A DNA stretch of 64,000 nt, from assembly GCA_038321775.1 (NCBI GenBank), contig JBBQFI010000001.1:482583-546582 (forward strand), given 5' to 3'. The position numbers and the translations under genes are program-made. The DNA is from JBBQFI01 sp038321775 (GTDB taxonomy: Bacteria; Verrucomicrobiota; Verrucomicrobiia; Chthoniobacterales; UBA10450). The notes under the pieces are model-generated. The model worked only from the letters and a program-made list of their open reading frames with translations, was not told where the DNA came from and did not search any database. Shown in pieces: positions 36,029 to 45,110 of the stretch (positions within the stretch are counted from its first letter, which is position 1; every line of letters starts with the position of its first letter).

Positions 36029-36680
36029 TTAGCGATCGACCTGCTTTTCTAGCTGATGACGAAAGAAACTCTTCCAACTCTCGGGCAAGGCTTTTACTTC
36101 GATTGCTCTGTGTAACGCTTTTACGTCGTCCTTTTCAAACGCATACAGGCGTGTGATATCGGCCACGCTAATTTCCTGCTGTTCTCGTCCGATTAATTCG
36201 AATCCATCTCCAACGCCAACCATCCCTTCGCGCATAACGGCGAGATAGAAACCGGAGCGGCGACTAATCAGAAATCGTTTGATGATATCACCGCGCCCGA
36301 ACTTAATCCCCAGCTTGTAGCAAGGCATCCGTGGCTCCGTGATCATCACTTCTGTTTCACCGACGCGGAATTTATCACCGATATAAACCGCTTCCTCAGC
36401 CAATCCTTCAGTCGTAAAATTTTCTCCAAACATTCCCCAAGGCAGATCGACTCCGGGCAACTCCGCTCGCCAATAGCCGTAGTGTTCCGATGGGTAGGCA
36501 TAGACGGCTTTGCTCACGCCACCATGAACGGTGAGGTCGGCTTGTTGATCACCGTCAAGATTCAACGTTCGCAACATGACCGACCCTTCGATCGGGTCCT
36601 TGTAAATTCCTGTCGTGACAAGTTTGCCCTGCCAGGTCACTTCACGCGGCAATCCGACATTCAACGACAGAATTTTCATA
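36029..36680 (-). CDS. MOSC-domain protein, YiiM-like
   Basis: I start at ATG complement 36678-36680 (MKILSLNVGLPREVTW), giving 217 residues. DQQADLTVHGGVSKAVYAYPSEHY and WGMFGENFTTEGL are YiiM family signatures, and EPRMPCYKLG contains the MOSC Cys that binds the molybdenum-cofactor sulfur. YiiM-type proteins reduce N-hydroxylated compounds with Moco. The longer frame upstream is not supported. It is divergent from kmo (102-base gap). Confidence 0.85.
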
Positions 36681-36782
36681 CTCGCTCCGCTGCGATTATG
36701 GCGTCGACCAATCAATAATCCAGCAAGTTCCCCGTTGAAAATCCGTGATATCCGCTTCATCCGCGGTTAACCATTCTAGGTC

Positions 36783-38111
36783 ATGGGAAATAAATTCACG
36801 CTCATCGGCAGCGGTTTGGCAGGGGGATTGCTCGCCGCGTATCTCGGGCGGCGTGGATGTGAGGTCGATCTTTTCGAACGGCGCGCCGATCCACGCGAAG
36901 GCAACATCGTCGGCGGCCGCTCGATCAATCTCGCGCTCTCGACGCGCGGGATTCACGCGCTCGAACAGGTCGGTCTGGCGGACGAAGTATTAAAACATGC
37001 GATCCCGATGCGCGGCCGCATGATTCACGACAAATCCGGCGACCTGCATTTCGCGCCCTACGATGTCGATCCCGACAAGTGCATCAACTCGATCGGTCGC
37101 GCCGAGTTGAACACCACTGTGATCGAAGCGGCGCAGCGTTATCCGAACGTGCGTGTGCACTTCAATCACCGCTGCACCGATGTCGATATTGATTCCCCCA
37201 CCGCGCAACTCATCAACACCGAGACTAACGAGTCGCTCACCGCACAGGGAGACGCTGTCATTGGCGTGGATGGCGCTTTCTCCGCTGTGCGGCAGTCGAT
37301 GCAGAAACGAATCACCGGTTTCCAATACGACGAGAGTTATCTCGCGCACGGCTATAAGGAACTCAGCATTCCGCCGGCATCGAATGGCTCGTGGTTAATG
37401 GAGAAACACGCGCTGCATATCTGGCCGCGCAAAAGTTTTATGATGATCGCGTTGCCAAATCCCGATGGCTCGTTCACCTGCACACTTTTTTGGGAATTCA
37501 AAGGACCGCGCAGTTTTGAATCGATCAAAACTGACGATGAAGTTCGGCGCTTCTTTAGCGAAGAATTTCCGGACGCCGTTCCACTCATGCCGACACTGCT
37601 CGAGGACTACCGGGAAAATCCAACCGGCTCGCTGGTAACGATTCGCTGCTCACCGTGGGTCTACCAGGATAAGTTCGCGCTCGTGGGCGACGCGTCCCAC
37701 GCAGTTGTCCCCTTCTACGGCCAGGGCATGAACGCCGCCTTTGAAGACTGCGTCGTCTTCGACGAATGCCTGGCAGAATTCCCTAACGACCGCACACGCG
37801 CTTTCACGGAATATTTCGTTAGGCGAAAAGAAAATGCCGATGCCCTTGCCGATCTTGCCGTGCAAAACTTCATCGAGATGCGCGACAAAACCGCGTCGCG
37901 CGTGTTCCGGGCGAAGAAGAAGCTCGATCATTTTCTCGAAGCTGTGCTACCCGGCATTTATCTGCCGCTTTATACCATGGTAACTTTCACGCGCATTCCC
38001 TACGCGGTCGCAGCCCGACGCGCGCGGCTTCAAGATCGAATTCTCTACGCCGGTTTTTTGGCGGTCATCTTGATCTTTGGTCTCTTGACCTACCGCGTCA
38101 TCGCGCACTAA
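36783..38111 (+). CDS. kmo: Kynurenine 3-monooxygenase
   Basis: A 442-residue flavoprotein starting MGNKFTLIGSGLAGGLLAAYLG, the Rossmann FAD motif. The family segments FERRADPREGNIVGGRSINLALS and RGRMIHDKSGDLHFAPYD, and the second FAD motif VGDASHAVVPFYGQGMNAAFED are all present. The last 60 residues include a membrane anchor (FLAVILIFGLLTYRVIA), as in most KMOs. It hydroxylates kynurenine with NADPH and oxygen. Two copies of the dispersed motif, in opposite directions 35 bases apart (37782-37823), lie inside the gene. Confidence 0.96.
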   Translation: MGNKFTLIGSGLAGGLLAAYLGRRGCEVDLFERRADPREGNIVGGRSINLALSTRGIHALEQVGLADEVLKHAIPMRGRMIHDKSGDLHFAPYDVDPDKCINSIGRAELNTTVIEAAQRYPNVRVHFNHRCTDVDIDSPTAQLINTETNESLTAQGDAVIGVDGAFSAVRQSMQKRITGFQYDESYLAHGYKELSIPPASNGSWLMEKHALHIWPRKSFMMIALPNPDGSFTCTLFWEFKGPRSFESIKTDDEVRRFFSEEFPDAVPLMPTLLEDYRENPTGSLVTIRCSPWVYQDKFALVGDASHAVVPFYGQGMNAAFEDCVVFDECLAEFPNDRTRAFTEYFVRRKENADALADLAVQNFIEMRDKTASRVFRAKKKLDHFLEAVLPGIYLPLYTMVTFTRIPYAVAARRARLQDRILYAGFLAVILIFGLLTYRVIAH

Positions 38112-38164
38112 CGCGCGACAAAAAACTTGTGCGACCCAACCGCGCGGATCTACCTTTCAACCCT

Positions 38165-38929
38165 ATGAGAACTACGCGGTTGATCGCGATGGTTCCGATG
38201 CTCGCGGCGAGCTTCCTAACGACCGTTTCCCTTGGTCGTGCATCGGAAAAAACGCAGAACAAAATGCCGTGGAAAATTACCGGACAGTTGGAGGAAGCCT
38301 GTTCGTGTGATGCGGCGTGTCCATGCTGGTTTGATTCCAAACCGACGAAGATGACCTGCGGTGGCGGGCAGGTGCTCTTTATCGAAAAAGGAATCTACGG
38401 CAAAACGAGACTCGACGGCCTCGCAATCGCAAACATGTCGCAAAGCCCGGCAGGCAAAACGATGATGGGCTCGTTTGGAGATTGGAATTTCTCCTACAAT
38501 TACATCGACGCGAAAGCCAATCCCGAGCAGCGCAAAGCACTCGAAGCAATCGCCAACGTCGTTCTCATTCCCGGCGCTTCGAAAAAAACGGAGACGCGCT
38601 ATGTCGCGATCACGCGAAAGATCGAAGGCAAGGATCACGAGATCAATCTCGGCAACTACGGCACGTTTCGCGGGCGCTTGCTCGAGGGTGGTCTTGGCGG
38701 CACGCCTAAGATTGTGAATCCGCCGGGCGCAGATCCGATTCATCACGAATATCAGCAAGGTCGTACCGTGAAGATGGTTTATAACGATGCGGATCAAAAC
38801 TGGTCGTGGGACAATTCGAATTACATGCTGGGCACATTCACAGTGGATAGTACGCAGTATAAAAAATTCGCCGCCGGTCTCGCGCAAAAAATGTCCGGCA
38901 TGAAAGCGCAAAAACCGGACACCAAATAG
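38165..38929 (+). CDS. Exported DUF1326 protein
   Basis: ATG 38165 (MRTTRLIAMVPMLAASF) gives 254 residues with a signal peptide to about residue 26; a GTG 36 bases upstream is less likely. The mature part contains EEACSCDAACPCWFDSKPTKMTCGGG, cut here to the Cys-rich core CSCDAACPCWF that defines DUF1326. The many Cys residues suggest metal or redox chemistry. The function of the family is not known. It is the first of three small exported proteins on this strand. Confidence 0.82.
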   Translation: MRTTRLIAMVPMLAASFLTTVSLGRASEKTQNKMPWKITGQLEEACSCDAACPCWFDSKPTKMTCGGGQVLFIEKGIYGKTRLDGLAIANMSQSPAGKTMMGSFGDWNFSYNYIDAKANPEQRKALEAIANVVLIPGASKKTETRYVAITRKIEGKDHEINLGNYGTFRGRLLEGGLGGTPKIVNPPGADPIHHEYQQGRTVKMVYNDADQNWSWDNSNYMLGTFTVDSTQYKKFAAGLAQKMSGMKAQKPDTK

Positions 38930-39011
38930 TAGATCGCTTTGCGCGTCGATGACGGCGATCGTTTTTCAATTCCAATTGCCGTTCCACTCCGGAACTGGTT
39001 AGTCTGCCGCG

Positions 39012-39668
39012 ATGAATTCGAATTTCCGATCGCTCACGTCTCTTGTCGTCCTTTCTGTGCTGGGCGCGCCGCTGCTGCGCGCACAGGAAAATCCGTCGGA
39101 AGACACCGACCTGACCAAGATGGTGAAGGAAGCGCAGGACATGCAAAAATCAGCCGAAGAAATGCAGAAGCAAAATCCTGCTGCTCCGGCAAAGAAAAAA
39201 ACGATGGCGGAGATGGAAGCGGAATCGAAAGCAGAACTGGCGCGCATGAACGCGCAGGAGAAAAAAGAAAAGGAAGCGCTCCAGGCCGCGTTGAAGAAAC
39301 AACTCGAAGCGCCGGGTCCGATCGTGTTGCCCGATTGGACGCCGACCACACCAGAATTCAAAGCTACCAGCGCGCTTACGAAAAAAATCGTCGATGACCA
39401 AGCGAAGATTATTCAGACCGGTACTTCCACGATCGCCCCGGAGGAACTTGCCGATGGTTGGGAAGCAGCGGCGAGCGCGGCCGGAAATCTCAATCATTTC
39501 CGCAACAGCATTACCAGTAATGGTAACATCACCATGATTATGTTTCTGAGCACGCGCACCAGTCCCGAGCAAAAAGTCGAGATGGAAGCGAGACGCGCGC
39601 CCGGCGAAAAGGTCAGCCAGATCACCATCTCTTCGCCGCTGCCTAAACCAGAAATAGCGAGCGAGTGA
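39012..39668 (+). CDS. Exported coiled-coil hypothetical protein
   Basis: A 218-residue protein with a signal peptide (about residues 1-25, LLRAQ). Residues 35-95 are rich in Lys, Glu, Met and Ala (MVKEAQDMQKSAEEMQKQ) and form a predicted coiled coil. The tail is a small alpha/beta part ending in SSPLPKPEIASE. No family recognised. It is 25 bases upstream of a lipoprotein gene, so both are probably co-transcribed. Confidence 0.65.
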   Translation: MNSNFRSLTSLVVLSVLGAPLLRAQENPSEDTDLTKMVKEAQDMQKSAEEMQKQNPAAPAKKKTMAEMEAESKAELARMNAQEKKEKEALQAALKKQLEAPGPIVLPDWTPTTPEFKATSALTKKIVDDQAKIIQTGTSTIAPEELADGWEAAASAAGNLNHFRNSITSNGNITMIMFLSTRTSPEQKVEMEARRAPGEKVSQITISSPLPKPEIASE

Positions 39669-39692
39669 TTTCGCTCTGGCGGTTTTGACGCA

Positions 39693-40130
39693 ATGAGAAA
39701 TAAAATCCTAACGAGTGGATTCGCCGTCGGTCTTTTGCTGGCATTGCTCAATGTCGGTTGCCAGAAGACCGGCAAACTCTCACCCGAATTGCAAGCGCGC
39801 TTCGAGAAAGAAGGAATCACACACCGCGCGGATGATCTCACTTTCCGCCGGACACGTCCGGCCGGACAGCGCGACTCCGGATGGGACGAGAAGCGGGCGT
39901 CCATCGTCGTCACGCGCGAAAGTGTCTTTCTTCACGTCAACGGAAAGCCGCTTGTCGAGATCACGCCGCGATCGACTGGCTTCTACGAAGTCCATCGGGA
40001 CAAGGATCGCATCAGCCTGCACGCCGGCAGTGGTAAATCCGCCCTGAGCTGGGCCTTTCACCCACCCGACGATGCCGACGCCTGGGCGAAAGACATCCGA
40101 TCCGTAATCAAGAAGGCGAAGTCTCGTTAG
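39693..40130 (+). CDS. Small lipoprotein
   Basis: A 145-residue protein starting MRNKILTSGFAVGLLLALL with a lipobox LLNVGC ending at residue 23, so it is a lipid-anchored protein. The mature domain (SIVVTRESVFLHVNGKPLVEITP, ISLHAGSGKSALSWAF) is a compact beta domain with no family I know. The stop codon is inside a copy of the CTCGTTAGGC motif. Confidence 0.72.
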   Translation: MRNKILTSGFAVGLLLALLNVGCQKTGKLSPELQARFEKEGITHRADDLTFRRTRPAGQRDSGWDEKRASIVVTRESVFLHVNGKPLVEITPRSTGFYEVHRDKDRISLHAGSGKSALSWAFHPPDDADAWAKDIRSVIKKAKSR

Positions 40131-40159
40131 GCGTCTATCGGGAAAATTGCCCGCCTAAC
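40126..40159. terminator. Hairpin joining two convergent stop codons
   Basis: GTTAGGC (40126-40132) and GCCTAAC (40153-40159) form a 7-base stem; GGG (40140-40142) and CCC (40150-40152) can add an inner stem. Both stop codons (TAG of the lipoprotein gene and TAG of the reverse gene) lie in the two arms. This resembles the inverted uptake-motif pairs that serve as terminators in Neisseria and Haemophilus. Confidence 0.5.
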
Positions 40160-40751
40160 TTTCGCGCAACGCATTCAACAGACGCCCATCGATCCGTCCA
40201 GTCACGGGCAGCCCGGCATTCCGTTGAAATGCTCGCACCGCGCGTCGCGTTCCGCTACCGACAACGCCGTCGATCTCTCCTTTATAGTACCCGAGATCGG
40301 CCAGTGCCGACTGTGCATCCACCTCGGCCGAATAATTTTCGTTGGCGTAACCGCCTTCATCGTCATTCGCCGACGCGTAGTACGAATCGTATCCGTACGA
40401 GCCATATCCGTATCCAAACGGGTATCCATAACCGTATCCGTAATAAAATGGATCGACGAAGAAGACACCGTGACGAAAGTGCCCGTGATGTCCATGGCCG
40501 TTGTGGTTTTGGTTGAAGTTACCGTTGCGGCCAAAGCTGGATCCCCTGTTGAAATGAGCGCTTCGATTGAAAGTGCCACCGCGGTTAACGCCGGCACCGT
40601 GGCTGAAGTTGCCGCCGGAAGTTCCTTGGAAATGGGCGCCACCGCTATGCGCTCTACCGCCGCCGCCGTGATGTTGAGCATTGACCAGAGGGCTAAACGC
40701 AAATGCACCCGCGGCGGCCAGTCCGACTATAAGTGTGCTTCGAGTTATCAT
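40155..40751 (-). CDS. Exported Gly/His/Tyr-rich protein with peptidoglycan-binding domain
   Basis: A 198-residue protein with a signal peptide (to about residue 25, VNAQ). The middle is low complexity, rich in Gly, His, Phe and Tyr (HHGGGGRAHSGG, YGYGYGYPFGYG). The last 65 residues are a PG_binding_1 domain (AQSALADLGYYKGEIDGVVG, TRRAVRAFQRNAGLPVTGRID). It should attach to the cell wall. It is convergent with the lipoprotein gene. Confidence 0.85.
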   Translation of the reverse strand: MITRSTLIVGLAAAGAFAFSPLVNAQHHGGGGRAHSGGAHFQGTSGGNFSHGAGVNRGGTFNRSAHFNRGSSFGRNGNFNQNHNGHGHHGHFRHGVFFVDPFYYGYGYGYPFGYGYGSYGYDSYYASANDDEGGYANENYSAEVDAQSALADLGYYKGEIDGVVGSGTRRAVRAFQRNAGLPVTGRIDGRLLNALRES

Positions 40752-40842
40752 ATCTACTTAGACAATCGAATCTCGCGAGCCATTCAATCTGAATTTTTTA
40801 AATAACGCATGCCGTGCGCCTGCTTCGGGACCGTCCGATCTT

Positions 40843-42189
40843 TCACTGCTTTGCGATTCTGCTCATCGCTTCGACACTACGTTCGACATCGCCGTCCGTC
40901 GTTGCCCACGAAGAAACGCTGATCCGCATGGCTGTCCGGCCTTGCCAAACTGTCACGCCGCACCAGCAGGTGCCCTCATCCTGAATCTCCTGAATGACAC
41001 GTTGCGTTTTTTCCGCATCACCGAACGAAACCAGCACTTGGTTGAGAACGACCTCATTCAAAATTTCGAACCCTGCGGCCGCAAGCCGCTCCGCAAAACG
41101 CCGCGCTTGTGCGCAATTGCGTTCGATCATCTCGGCAATTCCTTCCCGGCCTAACGAGCGCAGCGCCGCCCAAACTTCTACTCCGCGCGCGCGCCGGGAA
41201 AGTTCGGGCGTGAAGTCCGCCGGATTCCGGTAAGCGCTTTCCGTCGGCAGATATTCTGCCTTGATCGCCATCGCCGCCGGCAGAGCGAGTGGATCGCGCA
41301 CAAACGCGAGACCGCAATCGTAAGGAACATTCAACCACTTGTGCGCGTCGGTTGCCCACGAATCCGCTTCTGCAATTCCCTGGGTTAAATGCGCGAGCGC
41401 CGGAACCGCCGCCGCCCACAACCCAAAGGCGCCATCGACATGCACCCACGCCCCCGCGGCATGTCCGCGCTCACAAATTTCCGTGATCGGATCGAACGCG
41501 CCCGTATTCACATTGCCGGCTTGCGCACAAATAATCGTCGGCCCGGATAACTCGGGCAGACGATCCGCGCGCATCCGTCCCGCTTTATCCACCGGCACCT
41601 TAATGAGTCGATTGCGGCCGAGCCCGAGAATGCCTAACGACTTGGTGACTGAAGGATGCACTTCGTCTCCGACCAGCACCGTTATCGGCGGCGCGCCGAA
41701 AAGCCCGTCCGCTTCGACATTCCAACCGGCTTTTTTCAACACGACGTGTCGCGCGCCTGCGAGCGCGCAAAGATTCGCCACCGTCGCGCCGGTAACAAAC
41801 GCGCCACTCGCTTCGGATGGTAATTGCAGAATGTCGAGCAACCAGCGTAATGCGATTTGTTCAATGAACGCCGTCGAGGGAGTCGGGCGATAGAGACCGC
41901 AGCACTGGTCCCAGGCGCCGGCCAGCCAGTTCGCGGCCAGCGTCACGGGTAACGTACCGCCGATGACGAATCCAAAAAAACGCGGCCCTGCCATTCCCAT
42001 CGTCGCGGGCGAACCGATTTCGTCGAGAAGACGTAAAGTTTCCGCGGGATCACTCGCACGTTTCGGAAGCGCTTCATCCAGCGTCTTCAATTGCTCGATC
42101 GCCGATGGCGTCGGCGCGACCGAGCGAGAATCCAAACCTTCCAGATAACGAATCGCGCGCACAGACGCATCGGACAAAAGTTCCTTCAT
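40843..42189 (-). CDS. Group II PLP-dependent (aromatic) amino acid decarboxylase
   Basis: A 448-residue protein. The Schiff-base Lys is in SWATDAHKWLNVPYDCG near residue 290; GNVNTGAFDPI and WVHVDGAFGLWA hold the PLP-contacting His/Asp pair, and FVIGGTLPVTLAANWLA and LYRPTPSTAFIEQIALRW fit the DOPA/tryptophan decarboxylase-related branch. It should decarboxylate an aromatic or glutamate-type amino acid, but many members of this branch have other or no decarboxylase activity. No decarboxylase partner genes are nearby. Confidence 0.8.
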   Translation of the reverse strand: MKELLSDASVRAIRYLEGLDSRSVAPTPSAIEQLKTLDEALPKRASDPAETLRLLDEIGSPATMGMAGPRFFGFVIGGTLPVTLAANWLAGAWDQCCGLYRPTPSTAFIEQIALRWLLDILQLPSEASGAFVTGATVANLCALAGARHVVLKKAGWNVEADGLFGAPPITVLVGDEVHPSVTKSLGILGLGRNRLIKVPVDKAGRMRADRLPELSGPTIICAQAGNVNTGAFDPITEICERGHAAGAWVHVDGAFGLWAAAVPALAHLTQGIAEADSWATDAHKWLNVPYDCGLAFVRDPLALPAAMAIKAEYLPTESAYRNPADFTPELSRRARGVEVWAALRSLGREGIAEMIERNCAQARRFAERLAAAGFEILNEVVLNQVLVSFGDAEKTQRVIQEIQDEGTCWCGVTVWQGRTAMRISVSSWATTDGDVERSVEAMSRIAKQ

Positions 42190-42295
42190 GCCGACTACTG
42201 ACGCACAAATTCCGTTTCGCGAAACCGAAGCCGCTTCTGCTGCGATGCGCTAATCGTTTGCTCTCTGCGCCAATGTAAATGATACACTGCGGCCT

Positions 42296-42814
42296 ATGAG
42301 TACAGATTTAGCGCAACTGGCCCACGACCGATATGAGATTGCAGACGCACTGCACCGTTACGCTTTCGGTCTCGACCACAATGACGCCCATGCACTCGCG
42401 TCGGCATTCGCCGAAGACTGCGTTTTCGATTTCAAATCCGCGCGCGCGAAGCTTGGCGTCGGCTTTAACAAACTGACCGGCCGCCAGGCCGTCGTGGAGA
42501 CTTTGCTTCCAATTCTTGGTCCGCTCGATACCAGTCACACCGTGAGCAATCTCCAGATCGAAATCAACGGCGACTCCGCCACTCTCCACGCTTATGTCAT
42601 GGCACAACACTTCATGCCGCGCGAAGGTTCGCGCGCCGACTCCGAGAACGCGCTCCTGATGAATCGCTATAATTGCGATCTCGTGCGCGACGGCGAACAA
42701 TGGCGCTTCAAAAGTGTCACGATCGACAACGCCTGGGCGCAGGGTAACCCCGACATTCTCAACGCCAATGCCATTCACCGCGCCTTAACTGCGAAATCTA
42801 AGCAATCGAAGTAA
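42296..42814 (+). CDS. SnoaL/NTF2-like protein
   Basis: A 172-residue protein of the NTF2-like superfamily (SnoaL_4): DRYEIADALHRYAFGLDHND and FAEDCVFDFKSA form the first helices and strand of the cone-shaped barrel, followed by TSHTVSNLQIEING. Members are small-molecule isomerases, dehydratases or nonenzymatic ligand binders. It diverges from the decarboxylase gene across a 106-base gap. The role here is unknown. Confidence 0.78.
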   Translation: MSTDLAQLAHDRYEIADALHRYAFGLDHNDAHALASAFAEDCVFDFKSARAKLGVGFNKLTGRQAVVETLLPILGPLDTSHTVSNLQIEINGDSATLHAYVMAQHFMPREGSRADSENALLMNRYNCDLVRDGEQWRFKSVTIDNAWAQGNPDILNANAIHRALTAKSKQSK

Positions 42815-42886
42815 CGGATGGCTAAGCCTCCTGAATTGGTTTGACCTGACCTTTGAGCTTTCGGACAATGGAAACGGGATTCCTTC

Positions 42887-44401
42887 ATGCCAGCAAAAAT
42901 AATGCTGCCACTTATTTGTGTTCTGCTCTTCGGAGTTGGCGATAGCGGTATTCTTGCAGCGGCGGAAGAGCACGAGCACCCTGCTCCTGAGAAGCTAGGT
43001 TCTGTCAATTTCCCCACGAGTTGCTCGGCAAACTTGCAGAAAGAATTTGAGCGAGGCATAGCGCTTTTGCATTCCTTCGCTTATTCGGAGGCGGAGAAGA
43101 GCTTCGAAGCTGTCATAAAAGCAGATCCAAAATGCGCGATAGCGCACTGGGGTCTGGCGATGACATTCTTCCATCAGCTTTGGGAGCCACCGCTCCCGGC
43201 GCAGAACTTCGAGCGTGGCCAGGCCGAGATCGCTCTCGCCAAAGAGCTCGGCGGATCCGAGCGCGAACGAGGGTTCATTAACGCACTGAGCTTGATCTAC
43301 GCTGACAACGACCCAGCGACCTACCTCCAGCGAGTTAATGCTTATAGCTCGGCCATGAGTCAACTTGCCCGAGCTAATCCGAGAGATACTGAGTGCCAGG
43401 TTTTCTTTGCCTTGGCCCTGTTGGCCTCTGCCTCCTCTCACGACACAACTCACGCGAACCAAAAAAAAGCAGCGGAGTTACTTGAGCCACTGTTTCAGAA
43501 AAATCCGCAACACCCTGGCATTCCGCACTATCTCATCCACGCCTATGACAATCCCGAATTGGCGAAGCGAGGCGTCAAGGCGGCGAGGATTTATTCGCAG
43601 ATCGCTCCGTCCGCGCCGCATGCCTTGCACATGCCATCGCATATCTACACCCGCCTGGGAATGTGGGACGAATCAATCGCCTCGAACACGGCGGCACGAA
43701 TAGCGGCACATGCACAAGGAGACATTGGTGAGGAATTGCACGCCATGGATTATCTCACCTATGCCTACTTACAGCTCGGTCGTGATGAAGACGCCGCGAA
43801 GGTGATAACAGATGCGGGTTCCATGCGAGATTTGAAGACTAACGAATTCAAGGTCGCGTATGCCGCCAGTGCGATGCCCGTTCGCTATGCGATCGAGCGC
43901 CGACAATGGAAAGACTCCGCGCAGCTTGCGCCGATGGACGGTGCGCCTCCGCAAGTCTCAGCCATGACAGCTTGGGCGCGCGCGGTTGGGGCAGCACGCA
44001 ACGGAGATTTGCCCATGGCGCGGCAGGCGATCAAGCTGGTAGAAGGCGCGTATAGTCAGTTGCGTGTAGCTAACGACAATTACTGGGCGATCCAGGTCCA
44101 CGTCCAACTGAGTGAGGCATTGGCTTGGGTAAAACAAGCGGAGGGCAACAACATTGAGGCAATCAGGCTCATGCGTGATGCAGCTCGCGAAGAGGACGGC
44201 GTTGAAAAGCGCCCCGTCACTCCCGGCGCCATTGTCCCCGCGCGCGAACAGTTGGCTGATCTGCTCCTCGAATCAAACCATCCGAAAGAAGCGCTCCAGG
44301 AATTTCAAACTGCGCTGACAACTACGCCGCAACGCCGCGGCGCACTCGCCGGCGTAAAGCGCGCTGCTGCGCTTTTGAGTTCGACAGAGCAAGCCAAGTA
44401 G
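42887..44401 (+). CDS. Exported tetratricopeptide repeat protein
   Basis: A 504-residue protein with a signal peptide (about residues 1-25, GILAAAEE). The repeats begin with FERGIALLHSFAYSEAEKSFEAVIKADPKCA and continue with CQVFFALALLASASS, FARIYSQIAPSAPHALHMPSHIY and the C-terminal ALQEFQTALTTTP. The HMPSHIYTRLGMW segment is shared with a large family of bacterial TPR proteins of unknown role. It probably forms a scaffold in the periplasm. It is the last ordinary gene before the cassette array. Confidence 0.82.
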   Translation: MPAKIMLPLICVLLFGVGDSGILAAAEEHEHPAPEKLGSVNFPTSCSANLQKEFERGIALLHSFAYSEAEKSFEAVIKADPKCAIAHWGLAMTFFHQLWEPPLPAQNFERGQAEIALAKELGGSERERGFINALSLIYADNDPATYLQRVNAYSSAMSQLARANPRDTECQVFFALALLASASSHDTTHANQKKAAELLEPLFQKNPQHPGIPHYLIHAYDNPELAKRGVKAARIYSQIAPSAPHALHMPSHIYTRLGMWDESIASNTAARIAAHAQGDIGEELHAMDYLTYAYLQLGRDEDAAKVITDAGSMRDLKTNEFKVAYAASAMPVRYAIERRQWKDSAQLAPMDGAPPQVSAMTAWARAVGAARNGDLPMARQAIKLVEGAYSQLRVANDNYWAIQVHVQLSEALAWVKQAEGNNIEAIRLMRDAAREEDGVEKRPVTPGAIVPAREQLADLLLESNHPKEALQEFQTALTTTPQRRGALAGVKRAAALLSSTEQAK

Positions 44402-44627
44402 TTGCCAAACCTTGGAAAATGACCCACGCAACTCGCATATTCAGTGTGGGAGCGCCGCGATTCCCCCGTCGGTTTAGTCTTGCCATCTCAGGGGTTCACA
44501 AAGCGACATTCGGAGAAATGTTTCCCCTTTTGAAACTAACGGCTCGATTTCCGGCGCAACTGCCGAAATAGATGTAACAATGTTCGTCTTTAATTACGAA
44601 CTTTCGTATATATCTCGTTAGGCTTAC

Positions 44628-45092
44628 ATGACAACCGTTGACAGACCAGCGATCCCGGCAGTGCACTTCTCGATTGCCCTCAACACTCTATGCCTCCTTG
44701 CGTCGATTGTTTCACTCATTCTGGTCATGCAGGGAGCCACGGACGAACCTTATGTCACATTCCGCCCAGCAGAAGCGCTCTCACAGATTGGCTTGGGTTG
44801 TGCGCTTATTACGATTTGGCTCTTTTTGGTCGTCGCGGTTTGCTACGGTGTCTTCACACATCGGCTCGCGAGATGGTGGTTGCTACTAGTTCTATGGGCT
44901 GCCATCGCCGTATATCATCTGCGCTTGTGTCCGTTCGGTTATGTAGAAGACTTATGCGACATGTTCCGCTGCGATGAACGCTCAAGGCCTAACCAGTCGA
45001 TGCAGCGAACGCCTACCCGCTGTTCCCTCCACACTTTTATGACTAAAATCCCTCATCCCCGCGCGACGCTCGCTCCCGGTGGGCGTCGCTGA
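44628..45092 (+). CDS. Cassette gene: small four-helix membrane protein
   Basis: The ATG is 4 bases after the GTTAGGC box at 44617-44623, as is usual for cassette genes. The 154-residue product has three or four helices (ALNTLCLLASIVSLILV, GCALITIWLFLVVAVC, WWLLLVLWAAIAVY). The last 35 residues are translated from the attC site itself and are therefore probably not functional sequence. No family recognised. The upstream box has no complementary partner. Confidence 0.62.
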   Translation: MTTVDRPAIPAVHFSIALNTLCLLASIVSLILVMQGATDEPYVTFRPAEALSQIGLGCALITIWLFLVVAVCYGVFTHRLARWWLLLVLWAAIAVYHLRLCPFGYVEDLCDMFRCDERSRPNQSMQRTPTRCSLHTFMTKIPHPRATLAPGGRR

Positions 45093-45109
45093 TCTTGTTC
45101 TCGTTAGGA
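44987..45109 (+). mobile_element. attC recombination site
   Basis: R'' GCCTAAC (44987-44993) pairs with R' GTTAGGA (45103-45109). The arms GATGCAGCGAACGCC and GGCGTCGCTGATC pair with two unpaired bases (G and A), a typical extra-helical pattern for integrase recognition. Length 123 bases. The next cassette gene starts 2 bases on. Confidence 0.88.
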
Positions 45110-45110
45110 T

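Noticed and set aside
42240..42295. A sigma-70-like promoter before the SnoaL-like gene
   Set aside because: A TTGCTC and a GATACA 17 bases apart are too far from consensus to list as a promoter.
44536..44623. attC site or attI site in front of the first cassette
   Set aside because: Only the GTTAGGC core is visible; an ACTAAC upstream is not complementary in its arms, and attI cannot be told without the integrase.
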